Below are positions 39,801 through 49,900 of a DNA stretch of 64,000 nucleotides, in pieces. Source of the stretch: Saprospiraceae bacterium (lineage in GTDB: Bacteria; Bacteroidota; Bacteroidia; Chitinophagales; Saprospiraceae). The number at the start of each line of letters is the position of its first letter. Position 1 is the first letter of the stretch. Made by a program: the position numbers and the translations under genes. The stretch is taken from the NCBI GenBank assembly GCA_020850225.1, contig JADZFD010000032.1, positions 147,291 through 211,290 on the forward strand. Direction: 5' to 3'. The notes under the pieces are model-generated. The model searched no databases. It was not told where the DNA came from and was given only the letters and a program-made list of their open reading frames with translations.

Positions 39801-41176
39801 CTGTTAAAAAAAGTTCAACAAAATATTTTGATTGCAGTAATATTGATAATGGTATTTCGGATACAGTTTCTTTTCAAATGACTGTTTTTGATAAAAATGG
39901 TTACTCAGATTTCTGCGAGGTTGTCCTGATTATGCAGGATAACAGTGATGTGTGCCCAGATGTCGTAACAAAGCATTCTGTCTCAGGAAGTGTCAAAACA
40001 GAAAATAATGAAGTTGTTGATGGCGTTGAAGTTAGCTACCATTCTTCAGAAAAAGAAGGATCGGCTATAGTGGATAAGGATGGTAGATACGTATTCCCTG
40101 ATTTATTGAGAGGACGGCCTTATACCATAGGTGCTTCTTTGAACAGTGATCCTTTGGAAGGTGTAAATACGCTGGATATTGTTCTGATACAAAGACATAT
40201 TCTGGGTTTGTCAACTTTGGATAGCCCGTACAAGCTCATTGCAGCAGATGTGGATAATAATAAATATGTATCTGCATCAGATCTTACCAAAATCAGAAAA
40301 CTCATTCTGGGAGTTACTGATAAATTCAGTAAAGACGTTCCTTCATGGGTTTTTGTAGCAAAGGATGGTATCACCAATCCTAATACGCCACTTATTTATA
40401 AGTCTTTGTATGACACCGATATTTTGCAAAACAACATGGATAACGTCGATTTTGTAGCAGTAAAGATTGGAGATGTTAATAATTCCGCACTGAATGAGTT
40501 TAAACCCAATAATCAAACAGAGAATCGTATCAATACAGAAAGCTCTTATGTAATCAATTACACTGCTGTTAAAGAAATGAATCATATCAGGTGGGTATTT
40601 ACTGCATCCGATGCATTGGGTTTGGATGCTTTACAAGCTGGCCTTGATTTTTATAATGCAGGGGAGATATTGAGTTTTAATATTAATGATAATTTGAATA
40701 TGGAGCATGACTATGTATCTGATGGAAAGACTATAAAGTTATTGATGTACCATGCTCAACCTGAATCTTTAAAATCAGGAGATATTTTATTTGAAATTTA
40801 TACAGATTTGGATACTGAAGATGCAACTGTTTTAAAAAAATTAGATTTCAAATCAGAAATTTTGGAAAATGGAAAAATTCGTACTGTCCGTTTTAAAAAA
40901 CTGACTGAAAATAATTATACAACTCAATTTAAACTACAGAACAATCCGGTATCCAATCAATTGATAATATTGGCTAACAAAGCCGAATCCACTGATTATA
41001 GATTTGAAATCATAGATGCGGATGGAAGATCTTATAAGACAGGAATGATGTCTCCGATATCGGAGGCTTCAGAATTTATTATAGATATGCCACAGGGTAT
41101 GCTGCCAGGTATATATTGGATTAAAATACAGGATGCTACTACCAGTGCATCACTTAAATTCATTTACATTAAGTAA
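36833..41176 (+). CDS. Secreted HYR-like giant with dockerin-like, cohesin-like and T9SS sorting domains (1447 aa)
   Basis: A 1447-residue protein with a signal peptide (MKQVFFTLLLLTGLVVWVAP). It is the shortest of four paralogues here. After an N-terminal beta domain (about 30-135) comes a divergent form of the shared cysteine module (FCSNNFTIAL to PVFKCSNDT, about 140-232, with VCYGSFFVKD instead of CWG...IEDK). Repeated blocks follow with RNWFVIDWC and RTWSVMDWC, GSSDNC, RRM and FCCADIG. The dockerin-like pair is at about 1102-1172 (GVNTLDIVLIQRHILG; DVDNNKYVSASD). A cohesin-like segment follows at about 1235-1350. The last 85 residues look like a T9SS sorting domain but carry QNNPVSNQL in place of the QNxPNPF found in the others, and end SLKFIYIK. 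Probably exported by T9SS; the adhesive or matrix role is inference. Confidence 0.85.
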   Translation: MKQVFFTLLLLTGLVVWVAPIQHNNVVVLSPLSIHVFAGNDRTDCLGQSLLIQELQATINGDVSDGDWISFGDGRFQPGNLLTVRYSVAQAQQIRYVPGSNDISLGFYRLMLLSDAPVGNPQERKTDEVKISFQTAPPLFCSNNFTIALNESCSQKVDVTMLQSNPVPPYTNYIVELYTKDGKIIPDNILTKDHIGKEISYKLGHQCTSNVCYGSFFVKDFFPPVFKCSNDTVFCNASVVPESLGFPIPSGAWVDTIINKKYLVKNWDKCSDVTLEYTDQELKPDCFGQADRIITRKWKANDVSGNTSECTEIIFIKRMPLDSVVFPVNFDGLQAPFFECGDTFPVLTNGNPSPDTTGIPGIGFCGHLQYQYSDIVFAECGNSFKIARNWFVIDWCTSSSRSINQLIYIKDTRAPEIVSQDTIHLVTDPYSCNTAQIAVPDLILATDCSEFTTTYKLKRLSGENYNDKIVFVNNKYYFKSLPQGVYNLEYISQDLCNNTSVDTSIVIVSDKTAPYTVCKEHTAVTLDNTGNGRVFAASFDNGSSDNCAIDNFKVRRMQAACGRNDDWADYVDFCCADIGTTQMVVFQVTDASGNRNTCMVEVNVADKLKPTITCPPDITLACSDDYDPSDMSRFGTVVTTAAEQKNIIINNFYHKGVVGKDGLAKDNCSVAVKSRTSMDIACHTGFIYRTFVATDASGNSDSCVQTITILNPDPFDGSDITWPDNYSGNGCKLLDADPKVTGYPEYKNTACSNVTHSYTDQHFYMADSACVKIFRTWSVMDWCQFDQSNPKEGIYSKIQVIKLSNNQSPEIISSCQDTVYCSFVLDCGLTNIILSASASDDCTASDYLSWTYELDLNNDNTYDIQGNASRFEVDIPMGSHSVRWTVTDQCGNYTQCVRRFSVEDCKKPTPYCISYLTKSLDAVTGELEISAIDFDKGSSDNCTVYDDLVFTFDRAFPVHSKLDSIHYFKGDGFNANLSDYLSGQAQRWDPVKKSSTKYFDCSNIDNGISDTVSFQMTVFDKNGYSDFCEVVLIMQDNSDVCPDVVTKHSVSGSVKTENNEVVDGVEVSYHSSEKEGSAIVDKDGRYVFPDLLRGRPYTIGASLNSDPLEGVNTLDIVLIQRHILGLSTLDSPYKLIAADVDNNKYVSASDLTKIRKLILGVTDKFSKDVPSWVFVAKDGITNPNTPLIYKSLYDTDILQNNMDNVDFVAVKIGDVNNSALNEFKPNNQTENRINTESSYVINYTAVKEMNHIRWVFTASDALGLDALQAGLDFYNAGEILSFNINDNLNMEHDYVSDGKTIKLLMYHAQPESLKSGDILFEIYTDLDTEDATVLKKLDFKSEILENGKIRTVRFKKLTENNYTTQFKLQNNPVSNQLIILANKAESTDYRFEIIDADGRSYKTGMMSPISEASEFIIDMPQGMLPGIYWIKIQDATTSASLKFIYIK

Positions 41177-41431
41177 AGTCCTTGCTCTTTATAAACAATA
41201 TCTGCTTTATATTGCTAAATATGGGTACTGTAAGTTCTGAATGTACGGTATAATTATAACCTTTTATTTGTTTTATACCTTAAATCTTTAATTACTCTCT
41301 ATAGAATATTCAGAGCTTTTATATGAACAGAGCTTAACGCAAACATGCCGGATCAGAACATTGATCTTAGGAATGATTGCAGCATATTTCAATGTTTAAT
41401 ATGTCGAATTTTCTACAATTGTTCAGTATAT

Positions 41432-41462
41432 CATTTGTATATACGCTCTGTGTATACAAATG
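41432..41462. repeat. Inverted repeat/hairpin
   Basis: CATTTGTATATAC and GTGTATACAAATG pair over 13 positions (one G-U) around the loop GCTCT. No T run follows, so it is not a standard terminator; it could be an operator or an RNA structure. Confidence 0.6.
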
Positions 41463-41587
41463 AATCAGATCATTTTTCAAATTGAAAATTATTATGATCA
41501 GGTTTGTACTGATGTTTGATGTGAAAAAAATTATAAAAAAATTATAAAAAATATTATCAATCAATGTCATTGACCAAAAGCTAATTA

Positions 41588-41617
41588 GATATTAGCATTA
41601 ATTTTAATGTTAATATC
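41588..41617. repeat. Near-perfect 30-base palindrome
   Basis: GATATTAGCATTAA and TTAATGTTAATATC are inverted copies (13 of 14 positions, the other a possible G-U) separated by TT. It lies about 220 bases before the next gene. Just upstream, 41561-41573 (TCAATGTCATTGA) is a second, perfect, short palindrome. Confidence 0.6.
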
Positions 41618-41836
41618 ATATTAAAAAAGAGTTTAATGCTTTATAAATATTGGTCTGAAATTTGGATTTAAAGTAGGGTAGAAGCAAAACTTCCATTTGA
41701 TTGGATGCAATTTATTGGATGTTGCTTCAGGATAATAACTAAATATTTACACACCCATATTATAGTTGATATAGTATGGTATGACAATATTGAATGATTT
41801 ATGCAATTACGAATTTTTACAAAAATCCATCAACCG

Positions 41837-44800
41837 ATGAAGAACCCATTACTTAAACACAAATTAATTCGGATTAGTCAATTCGAATTGAGACTGCTCA
41901 ATGTCATGATACTGACATTGGTTATGTTTGCTGGGATGTTAAAGGCACAGGTAGTCAATAAGACTGAATGTTCCTGCCTTAATAACGCCACTAACAATAC
42001 CAATGGTCAATATCTTGAAAGATTTTCGTTTAGTGGCACTCCCGGACATGTCTGGAGACTGGAAGGTCCAATAGTAGGATTTTATCATCCTGCATCTTTG
42101 CCACCGCCTGTTGCACCTATTCTGTATCTGATTGGCACACAAATTCCTGAGATTTCTCCGGGACAGTTTTCTATTGAAGGAAAACGTATTTCCGGCCAAC
42201 CTTGGAGTGTATATATCAGAAATGTTAATACAGGTGTATTAGTACACGTTTTTTCTATTCAGAATTGTCGTTATCCATCACATCCTGTTGCAGTCAATGT
42301 TACAGGTGATTCAATTGTTTGTACGTCGGCATTATTATCCAACTATGCATATAGCTTGGCTCCAGCACCACCCAATAATACATATCATAATGTATTATGG
42401 ACAATTGCAAGTGGAGGATCTATAAGTGGTGCAAATAATTTGGATCATGTTTTGATTCAATGGGGACCTACACCCGGAATTTATTCATTAAAAGCAACGG
42501 GTAATCAAACAAGCTATGCAGGTCAACCTGTAGGTTGTAATTTTTCGGTTAGCAAAAATGTGACAATTATTGATCCTGCTGTTTATACCAGACTTCGTGG
42601 TGATTTTGGCAATTGTGTAGGAGCTGTTGAACAATATACAATATCAGCAGCTTTAAATCAATTGGACCTTCCTAATATTACATGGGGTGTGTATACAGAT
42701 CCGGCAGGGTTGTTACCTGCATCAGGTGTAACAGTAACAAATCCTGGAGGAACAGCAAGAACAAGGACAATTCAATGGCCCAACACACCTGGTGTATACT
42801 ATATTGTCGTAACAGGTGGGTTCAGATTGATTCCTAGTGATCCTGATTTTTGTTTTTTCAGGACGATATCAAGAGTAGATATTGTTAATGAACCACTTCT
42901 ACCTATTGCCTGCAACAATAATGTAAATATTTCGATGAATCCAAGTTGTGAAATGTCATTTTCACCGGATCAGTTTCTCGAAGGACAACTCTTTCCCAAT
43001 TCATCATACGATATAATGATTCGGGATATAGAGGCTGATACAATTGTCCCTAACGGAACACTGGGTTTTAAATATGTCGGAAAAAAACTGGAAGTAAAAG
43101 TAATTCATGAATGTTCAGGAAACTCATGTTGGAGTTATGCTAAAATAGAAGATAAGTCAATACCGGATATGGTTTGTCCTCCGGATGTTACGATTACCTG
43201 TGATAATCTGAATGATCTAAGTGTAACAGGATTTCCAGTTTTACCTACAGGTGCCAATAGTACTCCTGTATCTGGAACAACTGATTCCTGGATTGTAAAT
43301 GGTTTTGATAAATGTAGTAATGTACTGTTGAAATATACAGATAAAGTTATTAATAATGCTTGTACAGGCCCTTATTCTTCTGTTATAACAAGGACATGGA
43401 GTATCAGGGATGACTCTGGCAATGAATCAGTATGTTCACAGACTATCAGCGTAAACAGAGCATCTCTGATTGATGTAGTTATGCCTAATAACTTTGATAG
43501 TGCTACCGGACCTAATCCATCTTTGGAAGCATGCGACAATTGGCCCAAAATAGCTTATGTAGTGAATGGGTCCAAACAAACTTATGTTGATAAAGATGGA
43601 GTTATTAAAATTGATTCAGTTCCGGATCCGGCATTTACCGGCTATCCGATAGGTACATTGTGTATGAATGCTTCTGTTTCCTATACAGATAAGAAAATAC
43701 TTCTATGTGGAACTAATCCGCATTCATATAAATTAATCAGAAAATGGAAGGTGATTGATTATTGTGCAGATCCTGCCAATAATGTAATTGAGAAAAATCA
43801 GTTGATAACTGTTATGGATACCAAAGCACCCGTTATAACTTGTCCGGCTGATTTGACTACCCAAACAGGTCCTGGTCCAGTCAAACCTGCAGCAGTTGTA
43901 GTAACCAAAGCACATCAGTGTGTTGGAGACTGGGTTGTTCTTCCTCCTGTTGCCATATATGACTGTATGCCTACAACATGGAAAGTAGAATTCAAACTTG
44001 CTGATGCCAGCGGTAATCCACCTGTTGGTGCTGATTTTGTAAGTAAGGACGGTGCTACAGAGGTTAAAGGAACTTATAATACATATACAATCGTCAATCT
44101 TCCAAAAGGTCGTACATGGATTCGTTATACAGTTACAGACTTATGTGGTAATTTTGCATACTGTTTTACCGAAGTAGATGTAGTTGATAATGAACCACCT
44201 GTGCCGGTTTGTGATAGGCATAGTGTTGTTGCTATAGGTTCGAATGGTGAAGGCCTCGCAGGTGTATTGACATTTGATGACGGTAGTCACGATAACTGTG
44301 GCATCGTTTGTATGAAAATCAGGAGAATGGATAATCCTGTGGCCTGGAGTCAGATCGAATGTGATAATAAATTAAAATTTACTTGTAATGATATAGGCCC
44401 TGGTAAAACTGTTCAGGTGGAGCTTGGAGTTTGGGACGCTGCAGGATTATTCAATACATGTATGGTAGAAGCTAAAGTTCAGGATAATATTTTCCCAGTA
44501 TTGTCAATTCCTGCGGATGTGACAGCCAATTGTAACGAAGACTTTACATCATTAACGAGATTTGGCAATGCTACTGCTACAGATAATTGCTCTGTCACTG
44601 TTAAAGAAGAAAGACTTGATTCACTTAATGAATGTAATCTGGGAAGAATAGTCAGATTATTTACTGCTACGGATCAGTTTGGGAATAAATCAACCAAAAA
44701 GCAGGTAATTACTGTTCTTAATAAGAATCCATTTACCTTTAACGATATAGATTGGCCTGATACATATACCGTAAATAGTGGTTGTTATACTGAACTTACA

Positions 44801-46888
44801 CCGGATAAACTTCCAGTATTATATAGTAAGCCAAGATATTTTAGAAATACAGACTGTGCTCAGCTTATATCCAGTTACGAAGATATCGTATTCAATTTTG
44901 CTGATAATGTATGTGTTAAAATACTTAGAAAGTGGAAGGTTGTAGACTGGTGTCAGCGTAATCCATTCGCTCCGGGCTCCGGAGAGTGGACATATACTCA
45001 GTTGATAATGGTCAACAACGTTAAAGGTCCTGATATTATTAGTGGGTGCAGCTCAACGGATATATCCTACACTCAGGTAGGACAGTGTCAGGCTAAAGTA
45101 ACAGTCTCAGCTGTTGCGGATGATGATTGTACACCCGAGGATAAACTGGAATGGTCGTACATTATTGATGAATACAATGACGGTACTATAGATGTAGCTA
45201 ATGGAACAGGGCGTAAGATTGACCGTGTTTTCCCTTATGGAACACATAAGATTACATGGATAGTAAAAGATGGATGTAAAAATGAATCCAGGTGTTCAAA
45301 TGTATTTACCATTAAGGATGATAAAAAACCAACGCCATACTGTCTTACAGAGATAGGCACTGTAATCATGCCTTCTGCAAAGGAGGTGTCAATATGGGCA
45401 TCCGATTTCAACAGAGGAAGTTCTGACAACTGTACTTCACCTGACAATATTGTTGCTTCCTTCTCACCTACCAACAGGAACGATAAATCACGTACAATAA
45501 CATGTGCTGATATGGATGGCCTTGCTATCAAAAAATTTACGTTTGATGTCTATTATATTGATGAAGCAGGTAACAGTGATTTTTGTACGGTAGCTTTATA
45601 TGTACAGGATAATGATGGTGTTTGTAAAAAACAACAAACCAGAGCATCTGTTAAGGGCAGTATTTATACTGAAAATGATGTAACATTGAAAGATGTTCAG
45701 GTAGATATTATGAGTGTTCAACCAGAATTTCCTAAGTCAGTAAATACGAATCAGGATGGGTTGTTCTTGTTTAGTGATTTGTTGACAGATAATGACTATA
45801 CATTGGCTCCAGTCAAAAACGACGATATACTTAATGGAGTTACAACATTAGACCTGGTGATGATTCAGAGACATATACTGGGTATTGAATCATTAAATTC
45901 TCCATATAAATACATCGCAGCGGATATAAATAATTCATCGAATATATCTGCTTCAGATTTATCTGAATTACGTAAAGTGATATTAGGAATTAAGGATGGT
46001 TTTAATAATAACAATAGTTGGAGATTTGTGGATGCTGGACTTGTATTCTCAGATCCTTCGTATCCATACCCTGTAAAGGAAACATTGGAAACAGGTAATC
46101 TGACCAAAAATATTGGTGGAAAAGATTTTATAGCTGTCAAAATTGGGGATGTGAATGAGAGCGCACAGGATGGAAGTATAATGGGCGATAAAGTATCTTC
46201 AAGAAGTACAGTATCGATGAAGCAAAGTACGGTGAATGGTAAAGCAGGTGATGTTGTTGAAGTCGCTATAGGATGGAATCAGACCATAGATATAGCAGGT
46301 ACTCAGTTCTCACTGGCTTTTGATCCGGAATCTGTTGATCTCATAGATGCAAAAACGAATGGTGTTATTAATACCGATGATAACGTGAGTTACAGAAATA
46401 TTGAGAACGGGCTGATTCATGTAAGCTGGAATAGTTATGATCCGGTATCCATGGCAGGCAATCTGATGACATTCAGATTCAGACTCAAACAGGCTTATGT
46501 AAATCAACCAGTATTAAGTTTATATAATGGAATGATTCATCCTGAAGTTTATAGTAAGGAAGGCGACAAGTTTGTAATACATAATCTTTCTTTGGAATTG
46601 AGATCGGGTGAAACACTTAGTGAGGATAGATTCGAAGTGTATCAGAATATCCCCAATCCTTTCAATGCTGTTACTCAAATTGGATTCAATTTGCCGGAGA
46701 CAAGTGATGTCACTTTCAAAGTATTTGATGTGACTGGAAAGGTGTTACTTCAACAGCAGACGCTTTTCAAAAAAGGATACAACACAATCAATTTCGACGC
46801 CGGATCAATAAGTAGTACAGGTGTTCTGTATTATGTGATTGAAACCAACAAGTATTCGGCTACAAGAAAAATGATCATAATCAAGTAA
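41837..46888 (+). CDS. Secreted HYR-like giant with dockerin-like, cohesin-like and T9SS sorting domains (about 1683 aa)
   Basis: The ATG at 41837 is preferred because it starts MKNPLLKHK, like the MK-rich start of the paralogue behind it; an in-frame ATG at 41801 would add 12 residues. A hydrophobic core (MILTLVMFAGMLKAQ) forms the signal peptide. The mature protein opens with an ECSCLNNATNNTNGQY module, then PKD/Ig-like stretches. Next comes the shared cysteine module (ACNNNVNISMNPSC ... GNSCWSYAKIEDK, DNA 42905-43205), followed by RKWKVIDYC, HYR-like CPADLT, GSHDNC/RRM and RKWKVVDWC blocks. The C-terminus has the dockerin-like pair (GVTTLDLVMIQRHILG; DINNSSNISASD), a cohesin-like domain (DNA about 46213-46590) and a T9SS sorting domain (QNIPNPFN ... 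SATRKMIIIK). The block order matches the next gene closely, suggesting tandem duplication. Confidence 0.88.
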   Translation: MKNPLLKHKLIRISQFELRLLNVMILTLVMFAGMLKAQVVNKTECSCLNNATNNTNGQYLERFSFSGTPGHVWRLEGPIVGFYHPASLPPPVAPILYLIGTQIPEISPGQFSIEGKRISGQPWSVYIRNVNTGVLVHVFSIQNCRYPSHPVAVNVTGDSIVCTSALLSNYAYSLAPAPPNNTYHNVLWTIASGGSISGANNLDHVLIQWGPTPGIYSLKATGNQTSYAGQPVGCNFSVSKNVTIIDPAVYTRLRGDFGNCVGAVEQYTISAALNQLDLPNITWGVYTDPAGLLPASGVTVTNPGGTARTRTIQWPNTPGVYYIVVTGGFRLIPSDPDFCFFRTISRVDIVNEPLLPIACNNNVNISMNPSCEMSFSPDQFLEGQLFPNSSYDIMIRDIEADTIVPNGTLGFKYVGKKLEVKVIHECSGNSCWSYAKIEDKSIPDMVCPPDVTITCDNLNDLSVTGFPVLPTGANSTPVSGTTDSWIVNGFDKCSNVLLKYTDKVINNACTGPYSSVITRTWSIRDDSGNESVCSQTISVNRASLIDVVMPNNFDSATGPNPSLEACDNWPKIAYVVNGSKQTYVDKDGVIKIDSVPDPAFTGYPIGTLCMNASVSYTDKKILLCGTNPHSYKLIRKWKVIDYCADPANNVIEKNQLITVMDTKAPVITCPADLTTQTGPGPVKPAAVVVTKAHQCVGDWVVLPPVAIYDCMPTTWKVEFKLADASGNPPVGADFVSKDGATEVKGTYNTYTIVNLPKGRTWIRYTVTDLCGNFAYCFTEVDVVDNEPPVPVCDRHSVVAIGSNGEGLAGVLTFDDGSHDNCGIVCMKIRRMDNPVAWSQIECDNKLKFTCNDIGPGKTVQVELGVWDAAGLFNTCMVEAKVQDNIFPVLSIPADVTANCNEDFTSLTRFGNATATDNCSVTVKEERLDSLNECNLGRIVRLFTATDQFGNKSTKKQVITVLNKNPFTFNDIDWPDTYTVNSGCYTELTPDKLPVLYSKPRYFRNTDCAQLISSYEDIVFNFADNVCVKILRKWKVVDWCQRNPFAPGSGEWTYTQLIMVNNVKGPDIISGCSSTDISYTQVGQCQAKVTVSAVADDDCTPEDKLEWSYIIDEYNDGTIDVANGTGRKIDRVFPYGTHKITWIVKDGCKNESRCSNVFTIKDDKKPTPYCLTEIGTVIMPSAKEVSIWASDFNRGSSDNCTSPDNIVASFSPTNRNDKSRTITCADMDGLAIKKFTFDVYYIDEAGNSDFCTVALYVQDNDGVCKKQQTRASVKGSIYTENDVTLKDVQVDIMSVQPEFPKSVNTNQDGLFLFSDLLTDNDYTLAPVKNDDILNGVTTLDLVMIQRHILGIESLNSPYKYIAADINNSSNISASDLSELRKVILGIKDGFNNNNSWRFVDAGLVFSDPSYPYPVKETLETGNLTKNIGGKDFIAVKIGDVNESAQDGSIMGDKVSSRSTVSMKQSTVNGKAGDVVEVAIGWNQTIDIAGTQFSLAFDPESVDLIDAKTNGVINTDDNVSYRNIENGLIHVSWNSYDPVSMAGNLMTFRFRLKQAYVNQPVLSLYNGMIHPEVYSKEGDKFVIHNLSLELRSGETLSEDRFEVYQNIPNPFNAVTQIGFNLPETSDVTFKVFDVTGKVLLQQQTLFKKGYNTINFDAGSISSTGVLYYVIETNKYSATRKMIIIK

Positions 46889-46896
46889 AGAATGCA

Positions 46897-46937
46897 TGTA
46901 CGAAGTTGGATAAAGACGAAGCATCCAATTTCGTACA
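46897..46937 (+). repeat. Intercistronic hairpin between two giant genes
   Basis: TGTACGAAGTTGGA and TCCAATTTCGTACA pair over 14 positions (one G-U) with a 13-base loop. It starts 9 bases after the upstream stop. The bases after it are T-rich but not a run, so it may be a weak terminator or an mRNA processing/stability element. Confidence 0.6.
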
Positions 46938-46995
46938 CTTATATTTCTCTTATAAGAATTTAAAAATTTTAATTAAAAAATTAAATTTTCATACA

Positions 46996-49900
46996 ATGAA
47001 AAGACCCAATTTTACACATTTCAATAGTCTGTTACAACTCGCAGACCTATTAAGAGCAAAAACAAGGGCATTCTCAATTTTAATAACTTTTACTCTTTTA
47101 AATTCATTTTATTTGTCCGCACAAGATTGTAATGAGATTCTTGCATGTAGTGCAGGAGTACAGATTTCACTGGAAGGAGACTGTACAGTGATGATATCAC
47201 CGGATATGGTTATGGAAACTTTGGCTTATAGTGCAGACGCATATGATGTTTCTGCAAAATTACCCGATGGTACACCCATGCCTGAAGTTGTTATAGGGAC
47301 GGATGTATTTGGCAGACCTATTAAACGTGTTGTAGCCAACGTTCTTCAAATTAATCAAAAACTTGAAGTTACTGTTTCTTTACGAGGATGCGGTAACAGA
47401 TGTTGGGGGTATGCTACTATTGAAGACAAGTTGCCTCCAGTGCTTGTAACCGCTCCCTGTGAAGAAAGGATCACACAGTTTACAGGTAATGTAAGTAGTA
47501 CAGATGGTCAGTATAACAGGCCAGATGCATGTCCTGGAACTACCGTTAATGGTGTGTTTTATGAAATTAAAAAGTTTGCAGTCGACCAGAATGGGATAGT
47601 AGATATTAATCTGTTGGATATCAATCTAAAATTTTCACTATACCAAAATGGGTTTAATCCTGCATCACCTTGTACAAATCTGATCGTCACAAATGTAAAT
47701 TCTTATTCAGGCAACCTTGTGACTGGTACGAATTATACTTTGGTAATCAGTACCGTAGTGGGTGGTGTGCCTCCTGGTGGTATCGACTATGTATTGTTGA
47801 TAGAAAGCAGAGCCGGTAATATAAAATCATCCGTTGCTTCAACTATATGTAGTTTTGTTTGTAGTGATGAGGAAGCAATATTAAAACAAACTGCAGCCAA
47901 TGCAACAAATAAACCCACTTTTGTGGACGAATGTACGACTGTCACACTAAGTAAATCTGATGAGGTCATCAATTTAACCTGTGCAGACAGATTTAGTAAA
48001 GTAATTAAAAGAACCTGGACAGCAACAGATAAAAGTGGAAATTCAGTAACTTTGGTACAGTATCTGTACTTCAGAAAACCTTCAGTTGCTGATATTATAT
48101 GTCCGGCAGACTGGATAAAAGACTGTAATACGCCTTTTGCTAAGCTTCCGAACGGTACACCAAAACCCGAAGTCAGTGGTTTCCCACAGAATATACAATG
48201 CAATAATATTCAGTATTATTTTGAAGATGTAGTTTTTGATCTTTGTGGTTCGGGGATTAAAGCATTGAGAAAATGGACAATCCTGGATTGGTGTACAGGT
48301 GAAGACAGGGAATGTAATCAAACAATCAAAATTGAAGATAAAATAGCTCCGGTTATAACTTGTCCGGCTGATATTACAAGTCAACCTGGTGGAGGTCCTA
48401 TAAATCCGGCTGATGTAGTTCCCGTATCTTCAGGATCTTGTACAGCAAGCTGGGCTGTAAAGCCACCTATCGCTGTCTCTGATTGCTCAGGTGTTACATG
48501 GGATGTTACATTTATGCTGGCTGACGCTAATGGTAAACCGCCGGTAAGTGGTACTTGGGTTAAAGTGGATGGTGATACAAGAGTTCAGGGTACAAGTCCT
48601 GCTTTTGCTTCATCAATATCACCTACAGCCAGACCATTCACTATTGTCGGACTACCTCTTGGTCGAACATGGTTAAAATACACTGTAACTGATGAGTGCG
48701 GTAACTCAACAGATTGTTTTACTGAAGTAGATGTAGTAGACTTAATACCACCAACAGCTATTTGTGAAGGACATACGGTAGTTTCATTGGATGAATCCGG
48801 TTGGGCTGATTTGTATGCAACATCTTTGGATGATCATAGCATTGATAATTGTGGACCTATAGTAAAATTTGAAATTAAAAGAAAGACAACAACTTGTCCG
48901 GGATATGAGACAGACTTAAATTTCGGACCAAAAGTAAGATTCTGCTGTCAGGATATTACAAAACCGGATTCTTATGTAACTGTTATACTAAGAGTATATG
49001 ATAAGGCGGGTAATTATAACGATTGTGAAACACAGGTAAAGGTTCAGAATAAACGTCCGCCAGTTCTAACTTGTCCATCCAATAAAACTTTGACATGTGG
49101 CGATTCTAAGATTGATGCATGGGTAAGCGGAACAGCCAGATTTGATTCTTTATTCTTCGGAGTACCAACATTAAGCGGAATTTGCGGTACAGGATTGTTC
49201 GCTAGTAAAATCGTAAGTAATTCGCTGGATAACAAATGTAAAACTGGTGTTGTTAAACGGGAATGGTATCTGATTTCAGACCCTACTGTGACTTGTTTAC
49301 AGACACTTACAGTTGTCTCTCCACCGTTTTCTGCAAATGATATTACATTCCCAGGTGAGAAAACTTTAGCATCATGTAATATTAATGACGTTACTCCGGA
49401 AGCACTTAATAGTAAGCCAATTGTTCAGAATACAGGATGCAGAGATATTGGTGTCACCTATTCAGATCAGTATTTCTATAATGTTGACAATATCTGTATC
49501 AAAATATTAAGAACTTGGAAGGTAACTGACTGGTGTTCCTATCCAACCAATCAACTTATCGCAGAGCGAACTCAGGTGATAAAGTTGACAGGTACAGGTG
49601 GAGCTGTATTTAAAAATTGTAAAAATCAGTCTTATCAAACGGTACCGGGTCAATGCGATATGGAACTGACTTTGTCTGCTGAAGCTGAAGACGGGTGTAC
49701 TGATCCGAATGATCTTCGTTACAGTTGGACTGTTGACCTGGATAAAGACGGTATATCTGATATGTCAGGTACGGGTAAATCTTTTACAAGAATATTTCCT
49801 GTAGGTACGCATAGTGTGAAGTTTACAGTAGTTAACCGTTGTGGAGTTCCTTCATCTTGTACATTTGATGTAACTGTATCCAGTAGTAAAAAACCTACTC

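Larger units (their letters stand above)
41177..41836 (+). other. Long AT-rich intergenic region with several palindromes
   Basis: About 660 bases between two giant genes with no credible coding frame, no tRNA and no TAnnTTTG promoter match. It contains a 13-base-arm hairpin (41432-41462), a 13-base palindrome (41561-41573), a 30-base near-perfect palindrome (41588-41617), and a tandem copy of ATTATAAAAAA near 41529-41552. No clear U-tract terminator follows the upstream gene. Confidence 0.6.

Noticed and set aside
47787..48384. Minus-strand open frames of 100-138 codons inside the third tandem giant gene
   Set aside because: Shadows of the plus-strand gene, which carries the conserved blocks in this region.
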